Below are positions 47,208-56,562 of a stretch of 64,000 bases of DNA, piece after piece. Position numbers and translations under genes: made by a program. The stretch is from an uncultured Fodinibius sp. Lineage in GTDB: Bacteria > Bacteroidota > Rhodothermia > Balneolales > Balneolaceae. How positions within the stretch are numbered: position 1 is the first letter of the stretch; each line of letters begins with the position of its first letter. Location of the stretch: positions 1 through 64,000 of the forward strand of contig CAJXMW010000005.1 of NCBI GenBank assembly GCA_913056235.1, in the 5' to 3' direction. The notes under the pieces are model-generated. The model was not told the origin of the DNA. It saw only the letters and a list, made by a program, of their open reading frames with translations, and made no database searches.

Positions 47208-48935
47208 TTAGTTACGCCCCAGCATCTTCAACAGTTCATCTGCACTGAGCGTATTGATAATATCATCTGCTTCAAGCCATCCACGGCGGGCCTGATACAC
47301 CCCGTATTTCATGTTATGAAGCTCTCCGACGCTGTGAGCATCCGTTGAGATCGACATTTTCACTCCCTTATCCTTCGCCATCATACAATGCCGGTCATCC
47401 AGGTCGAGGCGATGCGGGTTGGCATTGATTTCTAACACAATATCATTTTCCGCTGCTTTATCGATGATCTTCTCCATATCGAGAGCCATGGGCTCGCGTT
47501 CTTGTATAAGACGTCCGGATGGATGACCCAAAATATCAATATTGGGATTATCCATAGCCTTCAGGATACGTTTCGTTTGTTCATCCTCCGGCAGGTCCGT
47601 GTGGTAGTGAACAGAGCAGATACAGATATCGAGTTTCTCAAGAATATCATCGGGCAGATCCAACGAGCCATCTTTCAAAATATCCACTTCGGCTCCTTTA
47701 AGGATTCGAATGTCATCAATTTTCTCATCTGCTTTTTCAATTTCATCCAGCTCCTCAGCTAACTCATCCGCTTCTAACCCGCCAGCTACGCTAACGCGTT
47801 TTGTATGGTCCGTTATGGCAATGTAATCGTGTCCATATTCTTTGGCGGCCTTCGCCATTTCTCTGATCGAAGCATCCCCATCCGTATGGGTGGTATGCAT
47901 GTGGATATCTCCTTTCAGGTCATCGAGTGTAATAAGATTGGGAAGAGTTCCTTTTTCGGACGCCTCAATTTCTCCGCGATCTTCGCGCATTTCCGGGGGG
48001 ATCCATTTTAGGTTAAGTACCTCATACATCTCTTCCTCCGTTTCACCGGCAATGGATTCATCTTCATCTTCCGGGAAAACACCGTACTCATTTACTTTAA
48101 GATCCATATCAAGCGCTCGATCCCGCAAATGAATGCCATGCTCCTTCGAGCCGGTAAAATAAAGCAAGGCCGCTCCATAACTTTCATCCTTAATCACCGC
48201 AACATCAACCCGAATGTCCGATCTGAGATGGACCGACGTTCTTGATTCTCCCCTCTTGATAACATCCTGCACATCTTCAAAATTGGTGAAGTAGTCCATT
48301 ATGGCATCTACATCAGAGCCGGTTATAAGAATATCGAGATCACCTATGGTTTCTTTGCGCCGCCTGTAGCTACCGCCAATTTCTATTTTTTGGGCAGCAT
48401 CGCATTCAATGAAATAATCGAGTAATGGCTCGGCATATTCTTCTGCGCGAGCAAACAAGGTTCTTGTCTCCTGATCTCTCTTTCTTTGCAGTTCTTGACT
48501 GATTTTATCTTCCACCTTTTTCCCCATGCCCTCCAGCTCCCGTACTTCTTTGTTTTCAACGGCCTTTTTAAGTTCATCAAGCGTCTCAATTCCCAATTCC
48601 TCATGGAGTTCTTTCGTACGCTCAGGACCGATGCCTTCAAGATTTAACAACTTACTCAGTTCCTCAGGTACTCGTTCTTTAATCTCTTCCAGCTGCTGCA
48701 GCGATCCGGTGTTCACAATTTCTTTGATTTTATCGGCAATGCTTTCACCTACATCGGATATTTTTGTCAGATCCTCACCATCCTTAACTTTTTCGGCAAG
48801 ATTATCGGTAATGTTTTCTACGGAATTCGCAGCCTGTCGGTATGATCGTACACGGAATTCATCAGCTCCCTCAATTTCAAGCAGGTCGGCCGTTTTTCTG
48901 AGGATTTCGGAAATGTCATTATTGTGAATAGGCAT
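47208..48935 (-). CDS. polX: DNA polymerase X with PHP exonuclease domain
   Basis: A 575-residue bacterial PolX. HhH repeats and the 8-kDa domain lie at about 1-150, the nucleotidyltransferase core with GGSYRRRKETIGDLDILIT (about 192-212; the aspartates bind metal) and IRVDVAVI, then the PHP domain from about 340 (DIHMHTTHTDGDASIREM, ITDHTKR, GAEVDIL, NANPHRLDL, STDAHSVGEL). It fills short gaps and can remove 3' ends in base excision repair. It precedes ligA, a natural partner in that pathway. Confidence 0.95.
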   Translation of the reverse strand: MPIHNNDISEILRKTADLLEIEGADEFRVRSYRQAANSVENITDNLAEKVKDGEDLTKISDVGESIADKIKEIVNTGSLQQLEEIKERVPEELSKLLNLEGIGPERTKELHEELGIETLDELKKAVENKEVRELEGMGKKVEDKISQELQRKRDQETRTLFARAEEYAEPLLDYFIECDAAQKIEIGGSYRRRKETIGDLDILITGSDVDAIMDYFTNFEDVQDVIKRGESRTSVHLRSDIRVDVAVIKDESYGAALLYFTGSKEHGIHLRDRALDMDLKVNEYGVFPEDEDESIAGETEEEMYEVLNLKWIPPEMREDRGEIEASEKGTLPNLITLDDLKGDIHMHTTHTDGDASIREMAKAAKEYGHDYIAITDHTKRVSVAGGLEADELAEELDEIEKADEKIDDIRILKGAEVDILKDGSLDLPDDILEKLDICICSVHYHTDLPEDEQTKRILKAMDNPNIDILGHPSGRLIQEREPMALDMEKIIDKAAENDIVLEINANPHRLDLDDRHCMMAKDKGVKMSISTDAHSVGELHNMKYGVYQARRGWLEADDIINTLSADELLKMLGRN

Positions 48936-49063
48936 ATAATCAATATCTCTATAAATTGTAATCTATAAAACAAAAAAAGGCCTGTTTTCATTTAATACCA
49001 CGAATGGCGGAACCGCGAGTAGAGTTATGAAAATGAAAGAAGCTTTAATTCAATAATCCTGCC

Positions 49064-49855
49064 ATGCCTGAGTTGCCGGAAGTTTTACACTTTAAACATT
49101 ACGTGGAATCGACCTCTTTAAATCAGTCGATTGGTAAAGCGGAAATTCTAAGCGACAAGGTCATATCTAATACTACTGCCGAAGATTTCTCGAAATTTCT
49201 CAAAGGCCAGACGTTCAAATCGGCTTCAAATTATGGCAAATATTTGTTCCTACATTCTACCGGCGATCGTGATTTGGTAATGCATTTCGGAATGACGGGT
49301 CAACCCGTATATTTTAAAAACGAGCATAAACAACCGGATTATGCCCGTGCTATCTTTCATTTTGAGAATGGCTTCAAATTGGCATTCAACTGTGCGCGAA
49401 TGTTGGGCAAACTTGAGTTAATCGAAGACAAAAAAGCCTTCATACAGAACAAAGAACTGGGCCCCGATATTTCTTCGGATTACTTCGATGAAGAGACCTT
49501 TCTTGAACTTGTGAATAGCCGAAGAGGGATGATTAAATCCTCCCTGATGGATCAGAATCTGATGGCCGGCATTGGAAATGAATGTTCAGATGAAATCCTA
49601 TTTCAAGCTCGTATGCATCCCAAAAAGAAAGTCAATGAATTAAATGAAGACGAGCTTCGGAACCTCTATGACAAGATAGATATGGTGGTAAAAACCAAAC
49701 TGGACTGTCTGGATCACGACAAGGAACTGCCCGATTCATTTATCCTTAAAGATCGCAATGAAGGAGCCGACTGCCCTGATTGTGACGGTACTATTGCAAA
49801 GATCACCGTTGGGGGACGATCGGGGTATTTTTGTCCACAGTGTCAGCATAAATAA
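49064..49855 (+). CDS. Fpg/Nei-family DNA glycosylase
   Basis: A 263-residue glycosylase/AP lyase. It starts MPELPEV with P2 and E3 forming the active site, contains the HhH-like MDQNLMAGIGNECSDEILFQARMHP block (about 166-190) and ends with a zinc finger CPDC...CPQC (about 241-261). It excises oxidised bases. The short N-terminal domain favours neither Fpg nor Nei clearly. It is divergent from the polX-ligA operon, with a 128-nt shared upstream region. Confidence 0.9.
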   Translation: MPELPEVLHFKHYVESTSLNQSIGKAEILSDKVISNTTAEDFSKFLKGQTFKSASNYGKYLFLHSTGDRDLVMHFGMTGQPVYFKNEHKQPDYARAIFHFENGFKLAFNCARMLGKLELIEDKKAFIQNKELGPDISSDYFDEETFLELVNSRRGMIKSSLMDQNLMAGIGNECSDEILFQARMHPKKKVNELNEDELRNLYDKIDMVVKTKLDCLDHDKELPDSFILKDRNEGADCPDCDGTIAKITVGGRSGYFCPQCQHK

Positions 49856-50170
49856 ATGAAGTTTGTCCGTACAAGTTGCCGGACTCTATCGGTAAATATT
49901 GATAATAACAGATACAAATCCCCGAGCATTAACTGAACAGGTACACTACAAACTGGGGCCGTTCTGATTCTTTTTATTTCCGAAGCAGATAACACATTCG
50001 GGTGTTGGAGGAAGTGCCGGGAAACATCCCAATCATATCAAGCTGTACCTGTAGTATTATTACTTAATACTTTATAAAAAGACGTTATACGGGCTGAGAA
50101 AATTAATACTTGATCAATACTGTAAAGTCACTAGGGCTGTTGAACGTAGTGTAAACTAAACTCTATTCAC
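49856..50170. other. 315-nt intergenic region without recognised features
   Basis: Between the convergent Fpg/Nei-like glycosylase and the PAS kinase. I see no ORF with family sequence, no RNA gene and no T-tract terminator. Some minus-strand reading is possible near 49970-50050 but has no clear family pattern. Confidence 0.4.
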
Positions 50171-52510
50171 TCAATGGCTCGGAATTCGCATTGTGAACGT
50201 TGAGCCACTATTTAACTTGCTCTCGACAATAATCTCTCCCTCCTGCAATTGCACCAAATGCTGACATAATTTGAGACCGATCCCACTTCCTTTTTCATCT
50301 TTTGTACCGTATGTGCTTGGATGTTCTGAACTAAAAAGCTTTTCCTGTGCTTCTTCAGTCATTCCGGCTCCTTCATCTTGCACAGCTATTTCCCAATAAT
50401 CGTTACTATCAGAACAACTTATTTGTATTTCATCACCAGCAGAAGAAAATTTAATCGCATTACTTAGAAAATTACGGACAACCGTTTTAACCATTTGTTC
50501 ATCCGTTTCCACAAGGAACTCCTCTTTTTTACAATCAAGGTTGATATTAATATCCTTTTCATTAGCGGTAGGCTCTAACAATTCCTTTATGTCGTCAACC
50601 GTACTTTGGAGGGAAACCTCTTCGATCGCCAAGTCAAAACCTTCAGTTTGAAGTTTTGCCCAACGAGATAAATCTTCAATCATTCCCCCCATTTGTATAG
50701 CAGACTGATTGATATAGGTGAGATATTGCTTTATTTCTGGATCTATGTCGGCATTCTCAAGATCTGATGAAACAATATCAGAAAACCCAATAATACTAGA
50801 CAACGGTGTTTTTAAATCATGGCCGAGGACCGAGTAAATTTTATTAGTGGCATCATTTAACTTTTCAAGAGCCTGATTACGCTCTCGAAGGGTATCTTCC
50901 ATCTCTTTCCTTTTTGTAAGATCTTTAAAAACACCATAAACTTTATAAACATTGCCCTTTTCATCCTGTTCTACTTTACCAATGGCTCTTACCCACTTCC
51001 GATTACCTTTGGCAGTAATAATAGGTAGTTCCATGTCATACTCTAACCCCTCATCAATAGCTTTTGCTACGGCATCTTGAATCTGATGCCGGGAATCAGG
51101 TGAATAGTACTCTATTGCTTCTTCTATATTCACCTCTTTATTTACGGGCAATTCATGGATTCGATATACCTCATCGGTCCAGTATAGCTGATCATTATCA
51201 ACATCATATTCCCAGCCTCCTACCTCAGCTAATTTATTCGTTTCTTGTAGTAAGAGTTCCAACTTTTTTCGGTCCGTAATATCTCGTGATCCAGTACGAA
51301 GTTTTACAACCTCTCCTTCTTGGTTTGTTATCGGTTCTGTTGAAGTTTCAAACCAGATGTATGTCCCATCCTTTCGTTTAATTCGATATTGTATACTGGT
51401 GATTTTTTTATTTGATTTAGCCGGGTCATGAGACATTTCTTCAATTTTCTTCAAATCATCCGGATGAAAAAGAGTGTACGGATTTACCCCAATCAATTCT
51501 TCCGGCGTATATCCAAGGATATCAGTCACTGAAGGAGACACATATTCATAAGTCCCGTCTGCTTTATGCAGGCAAACCAAATCTGCTGAGTGTTCGGAAA
51601 TAAGCCGAAACTTCTCTCGACTTTTACGAAGCTTGGTTTCCGTTTTCTTTCGCTCTAACATAGCACTCAACCACTCAGCCAATAACCGAAGTATATCTTT
51701 ATCAGCCTTGGTAAAGGGCTCCGTTCTTGGATTGGTGGATGAAAAATTCAATGTGCCAAAGCGGTCACCGTTGGCAGATAACGGTATCCCAATATAAGAT
51801 TCCAGCTCAAACTGCTCATAACACGGATGACCTTGATAAGCAGATTCTATCATGTGTTCGATATCGACAACGTCATCAGCTTTATACGTTATATCGCAGT
51901 AGGTATTTGCAAGATCAAATTGCATACCTTTTTCCAGGTCACTGTCTTGGGGATACAAATATTCAATCGTGTACGTATTATCGGATATGCTACTAATAAT
52001 CCCTGATTCCAGGTTTAAAATCCGGGTCATCTTTTTTAACGATTCTTCAATTGCTCCCTCAATACTTTCATGATTACCGGTCGTTATTTCAACAAGTAGT
52101 TGAAGCCGTTCCGAAAGCTTTTGGAGCTCTTGTTCTCTTTTTTTCTGAATAGTAAGGTCCCTTGTAATCCCCAAATAACCAATAGTATTCCCTTCATCAT
52201 CTTTTACAACACTACCGACCGTTTCTGCAGGAAATATCGATCCATCTTTGCGCTTATAGTCTATTTCATATATAACGGAATTAATATCGGAGGTGGGATT
52301 ATATTTGGTTCTTCCTGTTTGTTTGAAATCCTCTTCAGAAGCATATAGCATTTTTGTTTTTTGGCCTACTACCTCCTGCTCACTAAAACCGAAAATAGTT
52401 TCGAAAGTGCTATTTACTGAACGAATGTTTCGCTCTTTATCAGCAATAATTACGGCATCCGGAATAGAATCGAAAACAGATCGCAAAAAATTGAAATCAA
52501 TATCACTCAT
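50171..52510 (-). CDS. multi-PAS/GAF sensor histidine kinase
   Basis: A 779-residue soluble kinase. PAS 1 about 5-125 (AVIIADKERNIRSVNSTFETIFGF), GAF about 140-290 (IPLSANGDRFGTLNFSSTN), PAS 2 about 300-420 (YEYVSPSVTDILGYTPEELIG), PAS 3 about 425-540 (WEYDVDNDQLYWTDEVYRIHE), HisKA with H564 in GHDLKTPLSSIIGFSD, and HATPase (NFLSNAIKFSSAG, DEGAGMTEE, GSGIGLKLCQHLV). There is no membrane segment, so it senses cytoplasmic signals such as redox, light or ligands. No receiver gene is adjacent. Confidence 0.93.
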   Translation of the reverse strand: MSDIDFNFLRSVFDSIPDAVIIADKERNIRSVNSTFETIFGFSEQEVVGQKTKMLYASEEDFKQTGRTKYNPTSDINSVIYEIDYKRKDGSIFPAETVGSVVKDDEGNTIGYLGITRDLTIQKKREQELQKLSERLQLLVEITTGNHESIEGAIEESLKKMTRILNLESGIISSISDNTYTIEYLYPQDSDLEKGMQFDLANTYCDITYKADDVVDIEHMIESAYQGHPCYEQFELESYIGIPLSANGDRFGTLNFSSTNPRTEPFTKADKDILRLLAEWLSAMLERKKTETKLRKSREKFRLISEHSADLVCLHKADGTYEYVSPSVTDILGYTPEELIGVNPYTLFHPDDLKKIEEMSHDPAKSNKKITSIQYRIKRKDGTYIWFETSTEPITNQEGEVVKLRTGSRDITDRKKLELLLQETNKLAEVGGWEYDVDNDQLYWTDEVYRIHELPVNKEVNIEEAIEYYSPDSRHQIQDAVAKAIDEGLEYDMELPIITAKGNRKWVRAIGKVEQDEKGNVYKVYGVFKDLTKRKEMEDTLRERNQALEKLNDATNKIYSVLGHDLKTPLSSIIGFSDIVSSDLENADIDPEIKQYLTYINQSAIQMGGMIEDLSRWAKLQTEGFDLAIEEVSLQSTVDDIKELLEPTANEKDININLDCKKEEFLVETDEQMVKTVVRNFLSNAIKFSSAGDEIQISCSDSNDYWEIAVQDEGAGMTEEAQEKLFSSEHPSTYGTKDEKGSGIGLKLCQHLVQLQEGEIIVESKLNSGSTFTMRIPSH

Positions 52511-52749
52511 TTAACATTCAGCTTTCAGAGTATATTAATATGCGTTAAAACAACAATTGGCCAACCTAAAATTAAATAAGGACTTATTAAAAATGGATAT
52601 TAAAATTATTACGGCTATTGGTTGAGGGAATTATAGCAAGTATAAAATTATAATATTACTTGTTCATTTTAATATTTTTTCGTCTTTCTATATTTGTATA
52701 AAAACGGTGCTATAATCCACACCTCAACTGGAGCCATTTAACCAAATAT

Positions 52750-52786
52750 AAAAGCCCCACACTTAGAAATCCCAAATGTGAGGCTT
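52750..52786 (-). terminator. orphan minus-strand terminator 1
   Basis: AAGCCCCACA (52752-52761) pairs with TGTGAGGCTT (52777-52786) with one mismatch and a 15-nt loop. On the minus strand it ends in TTTTATA-type sequence. No annotated minus-strand gene lies between it and position 58913, so its transcript is unidentified. Confidence 0.6.
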
Positions 52787-52933
52787 CCCTCTCTCTTAAA
52801 ATAAATTACGTGCGCACATTACATTTAAATAGTTGTGTATCCAAATTCTTTATTTCAAGACTCAATATTTAAGGAAATCCCCTACAAGGCCAACGGGATA
52901 ATATATTTGAGTACACAACCAAGCTGATTGAAA

Positions 52934-52968
52934 ATAAAAAAGCCCCCACAAGTATCAGTTGTGAGGGC
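52934..52968 (-). terminator. orphan minus-strand terminator 2
   Basis: GCCCCCACAA (52942-52951) pairs with TTGTGAGGGC (52959-52968) with one mismatch and a seven-nt loop; the A tract at 52931-52941 becomes a T tract on the minus strand. Its stem is similar to orphan terminator 1. No gene precedes it on that strand. Confidence 0.65.
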
Positions 52969-52987
52969 CTGACTATTCATCAAGAGA

Positions 52988-53010
52988 GACACCCATGGGT
53001 AATGGGTGTC
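52988..53010. repeat. perfect nine-base-pair hairpin next to orphan terminator 2
   Basis: GACACCCAT and ATGGGTGTC (52988-52996 and 53002-53010) flank GGGTA. It lies 20 nt from terminator 2 and could be the stem of a small structured RNA on either strand. The rest of 52511-53205 holds no gene I can support. Confidence 0.5.
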
Positions 53011-53205
53011 CCCAAATATCGATTATTATGTTAACGATAACAAGCAGGACTATAAATTTAGGCTTTTTAACCTAGAAGATGGGTTACTAGTTTTTACGGA
53101 TATATCCATAGTAAAAATAGGTTTATCCCGTTATTGTTTCAGATGTCTTCCATATTTAAATTTTTATATATCATCTCAAGCTATCCTTAACAGGTGTAGA
53201 CAATT

Positions 53206-53433
53206 ATGAAGAATATCGACAATAGATTTCAAGAATATTATAAAACCGACAAATACAAAGGTTTCTGTAAGCTAAGAGAGCACGAGTTTAAACTTTCCGG
53301 ACAAATCAAGATGACCTTTACTAATGGGGAAAAGGAAATGTTTGCTACAGGCCCCTTCAGGGAAGCTACATTGGAAAGAATCTTTGACAAGATCGACAAA
53401 TATATCTGTAATAAATCGCCAAAGATATCTTAA
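53206..53433 (+). CDS. small protein of unknown function
   Basis: A 75-residue protein from ATG 53206. The sequence alternates charged helices and strands (FKLSGQIKMTFTNGEKEMFATGPFREATLERIFDKIDKYI) and may form a small alpha/beta domain. There is no signal peptide. An overlapping longer frame upstream (53006-53209) looks random. The gene is followed by the promoter of the winged-helix operon. Confidence 0.5.
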   Translation: MKNIDNRFQEYYKTDKYKGFCKLREHEFKLSGQIKMTFTNGEKEMFATGPFREATLERIFDKIDKYICNKSPKIS

Positions 53434-53489
53434 TACTTTTTACACCAAAAATAATTTTTCTGCCCCTTGTGCGTATAAATATTTTGTAG

Positions 53490-53514
53490 TAACTTTGAAA
53501 TAAAAAGTACTTTG
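53490..53514 (+). promoter_or_regulatory. promoter -7 and AAAAGTACTTTG operator of the winged-helix operon
   Basis: TAACTTTG (53490-53497) is a -7 box (TAnnTTTG) and TTG at 53467-53469 is a possible -33. The 23-bp motif ACTTTG-N5-AAAAGTACTTTG (53492-53514) overlaps it and ends one nt before ATG 53516. The same motif at the same internal spacing precedes the gene at 54743. It is probably bound by the winged-helix protein encoded at 54137. The 5' untranslated region would be only about ten nt. Confidence 0.65.
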
Positions 53515-53515
53515 T

Positions 53516-54130
53516 ATGAAAGACCAACAAGATTACGTTCAGGATATAGCTGAGATACGCTCGATGATGGAGCGTTCTTCCAAATTTTTGTCGCTCTCCG
53601 GCTGGGCAGGCATCATGGCCGGTATTTACGCTTTAGCCGGAGCTTATATCGCGAATAATTTTTTAGGATATCAGCCTGACCAGCTGGTCCAATCAGAAAG
53701 TTTGGCCCCCGACTTGTGGAACGTCGTTCTTTTAGCGTTGGTGGTATTGATACTCGCAGTGGGAACGGCCATTTACCTTTCTTATAAAAAGGCCAGCAGA
53801 CGGGGCGAAAAAGCATGGAATGCTACTTCAAGACGGATGATTGCCAATATGGCGGTCCCGTTAGTGGTAGGTGGTATCTTGATACTAGTTCTACTTGCCA
53901 AGGGATTTGTAGGATTGATGGCCCCGTTGACGCTACTGTTTTACGGACTCGCTTTATATACCGCCAGTAGATTTACCTATGATGATATTAAGTTTTTAGG
54001 GCTGATCCAGATGGGCCTGGGGCTGGCAGGGTCCTATTTTATAGCATATGGCCTGCTGTTCTGGACTATCGGATTCGGCGTAGTCCATATCGTCTACGGT
54101 ACTTACATGCATTTCAGGTACGAACGGTGA
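53516..54130 (+). CDS. multi-pass membrane protein, first gene of the winged-helix operon
   Basis: A 204-residue protein with about five or six membrane helices (residues about 25-50, 67-90, 112-150, 160-182 and 185-200). It is six nt ahead of the winged-helix regulator gene. Similar membrane protein plus HTH pairs are common in Bacteroidota, where the function is unknown. A role in membrane-stress sensing is speculation. Confidence 0.75.
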   Translation: MKDQQDYVQDIAEIRSMMERSSKFLSLSGWAGIMAGIYALAGAYIANNFLGYQPDQLVQSESLAPDLWNVVLLALVVLILAVGTAIYLSYKKASRRGEKAWNATSRRMIANMAVPLVVGGILILVLLAKGFVGLMAPLTLLFYGLALYTASRFTYDDIKFLGLIQMGLGLAGSYFIAYGLLFWTIGFGVVHIVYGTYMHFRYER

Positions 54131-54136
54131 TTAACA

Positions 54137-54436
54137 GTGAAAATATCAATCGATGATTTACATAAGGCGTTCGAAAGCCGCGTGAGGCTCGGCATTATGT
54201 CGGCACTGGCTGTCAATGACAGCCTCGACTTCACCTCACTGAAAGAATTTCTGGATGTGACCGACGGCAACCTGGCGACTCACATCAAGAAACTGGAGGA
54301 GGAAGATTTTGTAGAAGTGGAAAAATCATTTATAGACAACAAACCCAATACGAAATACTATATGACGAAAAAGGGTAAAAAAGCTTTTAACGAGCATCTC
54401 AGCGTTTTGGAAACCATCATTAATTCAAATAAATAA
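54137..54436 (+). CDS. winged-helix transcriptional regulator (HTH_27-like)
   Basis: A 99-residue protein starting at GTG 54137, six nt after the membrane gene stop. FESRVRLGIMSALAVNDSLDFTSLKEFLDVTDGNLATHIKKLEEEDFVEVEKSFIDNKPNTKYYMTKKG is the classic winged helix of the PF13601 group: helices 1-3 (about 12-50) and a wing at about 60-75. It probably binds the AAAAGTACTTT motifs at 53492 and 54683, and so controls its own operon and the gene at 54743. Confidence 0.88.
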   Translation: MKISIDDLHKAFESRVRLGIMSALAVNDSLDFTSLKEFLDVTDGNLATHIKKLEEEDFVEVEKSFIDNKPNTKYYMTKKGKKAFNEHLSVLETIINSNK

Positions 54437-54451
54437 CTGATCTAAATTTCC

Positions 54452-54646
54452 ATGAAACCAGACATAAATAAAAATATAAAGGCGCAAAAGCTATTATCGG
54501 TTCTTATCACAGCAATCGGTATCGTACTGCTGGTATTTATGATAACAGTTGAAAGCGAACCGGGTGCTATCCCATTACTGCTGATTACATTTGGTACCGG
54601 ATGGTACTTCGTCACAAGATATAGAATTCAGTCGCGGCACACGTAG
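54452..54646 (+). CDS. small two-helix membrane protein
   Basis: A 64-residue protein with two membrane helices (about 16-35 and 40-58), charged at both ends. It lies 15 nt after the winged-helix gene in the same operon. No family is recognised. Confidence 0.65.
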   Translation: MKPDINKNIKAQKLLSVLITAIGIVLLVFMITVESEPGAIPLLLITFGTGWYFVTRYRIQSRHT

Positions 54647-54682
54647 CAGTACCAACTGAACCTGCAATTTTTTTACACATGC

Positions 54683-54705
54683 ACTTTGCAATTAAAAGTA
54701 CTTTT
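54683..54705 (+). promoter_or_regulatory. second AAAAGTACTTTT operator with ACTTTG box
   Basis: ACTTTG-N5-AAAAGTACTTTT with the same spacing as at 53492-53514; the twelve-base AAAAGTACTTTT is a perfect palindrome. It is 37 nt before ATG 54743 and directly follows the winged-helix operon, marking a second transcription unit under the same control. Confidence 0.65.
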
Positions 54706-54742
54706 AAATAACAAATGAAGGGGAACACAAGAGGTAATTCAT

Positions 54743-55333
54743 ATGGATACGGATATCAAATTATTTAAAGCCGCTAAAGGGCCTGCGATTGTAACAGCAT
54801 TACTTTTATTAGTGCCTTTATCGTTTAAATTCTTTACCGCTGAAATGGCCTGGACACTGAGTGATTTTATTTCCGCAGGAGCCCTTATCTTCAGCACTGG
54901 TTTTGCGTATAAACTGATAACCCGCATACTGGAACCCCGAAGAGAAAATAGCATCATTTACCGGGTTGCAGTCGGCTTTGCACTATTTACCGGACTCTTC
55001 CTCATCTGGGTAAACCTTGCCGTCGGCATCATCGGATCTGAAGACAACGCCATAAACGGGTTGTATTTCTGTGTTATTTTTATCGGAATCATCGGTGCTT
55101 TTATAGCACGCTTTAAACCGAAAGGAATGTCGCTCACGATGTACGGAATGGCGATTACACAGGCGATAATAGCCATAATTGCACTTTTTAACGGTATGGC
55201 TGGGGCGACGGGCAGTTCCGCGTACGAAATACTGGCAGTAAATGGATTCTTCATCACACTTTTTGTTGTATCTGCGATAGTATTTCAATATGCCGCGCAA
55301 AAGCAAAAACCCGATAACGCAGAAGAAGCATAA
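54743..55333 (+). CDS. membrane protein with intact paralogue pattern
   Basis: A 196-residue protein with about six membrane helices. GFALFTGLFLIWVNLAVGIIGSED is shared almost exactly with the broken gene at 56563. The start ATG 54743 is preceded by GAGG. The family is common next to DUF4153 proteins in Bacteroidota, function unknown. It is 49 nt ahead of the DUF4153 gene. Confidence 0.75.
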   Translation: MDTDIKLFKAAKGPAIVTALLLLVPLSFKFFTAEMAWTLSDFISAGALIFSTGFAYKLITRILEPRRENSIIYRVAVGFALFTGLFLIWVNLAVGIIGSEDNAINGLYFCVIFIGIIGAFIARFKPKGMSLTMYGMAITQAIIAIIALFNGMAGATGSSAYEILAVNGFFITLFVVSAIVFQYAAQKQKPDNAEEA

Positions 55334-55382
55334 CGGAATGGATGCTGAAACATTTGCCTAACACATAAATAGAGATATTTCG

Positions 55383-56492
55383 ATGACATTACTCAATCAC
55401 TTTCGCGAAAAAACAAAAACACACAAGGAGGCCATAATCGCCTTTACGCTTGCGGTGACAGTGGCCGTGTTCATCAAGTTGCCAGCACTCTTTGGGATCA
55501 CACTGGACCAGAATGAAGAGTTTTATATCCGCAATATGAGTTTCTTCGTTTTGCCCTTCCTGACCGGCTTTTTTGCCTGGAAACGACGGCTTGATACCCG
55601 TACCCTCTTCTGGCTGATATGCTCATTTGTTGGGGCGGGAATATTCGCCAATGTCTATCCATTCCATCAGGGCGGCGACACCGAGGCACTTCTGGCATTG
55701 CATCTGCCCATAGCACTTTGGTTAATAGTGGGCATTGCATTTTCGGGCGGCCGATGGAACCAAGTTAGTACGCGCATGGAGTTCATTCGATTCTCTGGCG
55801 AACTCTTTATTTACTACGTTTTGATAGCCCTTGGCGGTGCTGTTTTTTCTGGATTTATGGCCCTGATCTTCGGGACTATCGAGATCGATATAGAACCGTT
55901 CTTTGAATCATGGCTTTTGCCGTGTGGAGCGACCGGTGCAGTTATCATCGCCTCTTGGTTGGTGGAAACGAGGAATAGCATGACTCAGAATTTGGCTCCT
56001 GTATTGGCGCACCTCTTCATCCCCCTATTTACCGTAGTTCTGATCACTTTTCTGGGCACGCTGCTCTGGACCGGACGTGTTGTCGAGATAGACCGCAACG
56101 TGCTCATTGCGTTTGATATGCTCTTGCTGATGGTATTGGGACTTCTGCTCTATTCGATCTCTGCCCGAAATCCTCAGACGCCTCCCGGCGTATTCGATGT
56201 GATACAAGTTGTATTGGTGATTAGTGCACTGTTGGCAGATGCCGTGGCGCTATGGGCCATCTTAGAGCGCATCACTGAATTCGGTTTCACCCCGAATCGT
56301 GTTGCTGGACTCGGTATAAATGTGATACTTCTGGTCAATTTGGCGTGGTCCGCCGTACTCTTTACTCGTTTCCTGCGTGGACGCATTACATTCCCGGTTC
56401 TAGAACGATGGCAGACGAATTACCTGTCGGTTTATACCGTTTGGGCGGCAGTCATCGTAATCATATTCCCGCCCTTGTTTGGATTCATATAA
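55383..56492 (+). CDS. DUF4153 membrane protein
   Basis: A 369-residue protein with about ten membrane helices. The C-terminal part ERITEFGFTPNRVAGLGINVILLVNLAW and the ending VYTVWAAVIVIIFPPLFGFI are characteristic of DUF4153. The N-terminal part is shorter than in long members. The role is not known. It is in the transcription unit starting at the second operator. Confidence 0.85.
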   Translation: MTLLNHFREKTKTHKEAIIAFTLAVTVAVFIKLPALFGITLDQNEEFYIRNMSFFVLPFLTGFFAWKRRLDTRTLFWLICSFVGAGIFANVYPFHQGGDTEALLALHLPIALWLIVGIAFSGGRWNQVSTRMEFIRFSGELFIYYVLIALGGAVFSGFMALIFGTIEIDIEPFFESWLLPCGATGAVIIASWLVETRNSMTQNLAPVLAHLFIPLFTVVLITFLGTLLWTGRVVEIDRNVLIAFDMLLLMVLGLLLYSISARNPQTPPGVFDVIQVVLVISALLADAVALWAILERITEFGFTPNRVAGLGINVILLVNLAWSAVLFTRFLRGRITFPVLERWQTNYLSVYTVWAAVIVIIFPPLFGFI

Positions 56493-56562
56493 TTCATTAA
56501 TTAATTGCCGGCATATCGGTTCATTATTAATAACCACCAAAAACAAATAGAGAAAATATCTC

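Noticed and set aside
53006-53209. 67-codon frame upstream of the small gene at 53206
   Set aside because: GTG start without ribosome site, random-looking product, and it overlaps a hairpin at 52988-53010.
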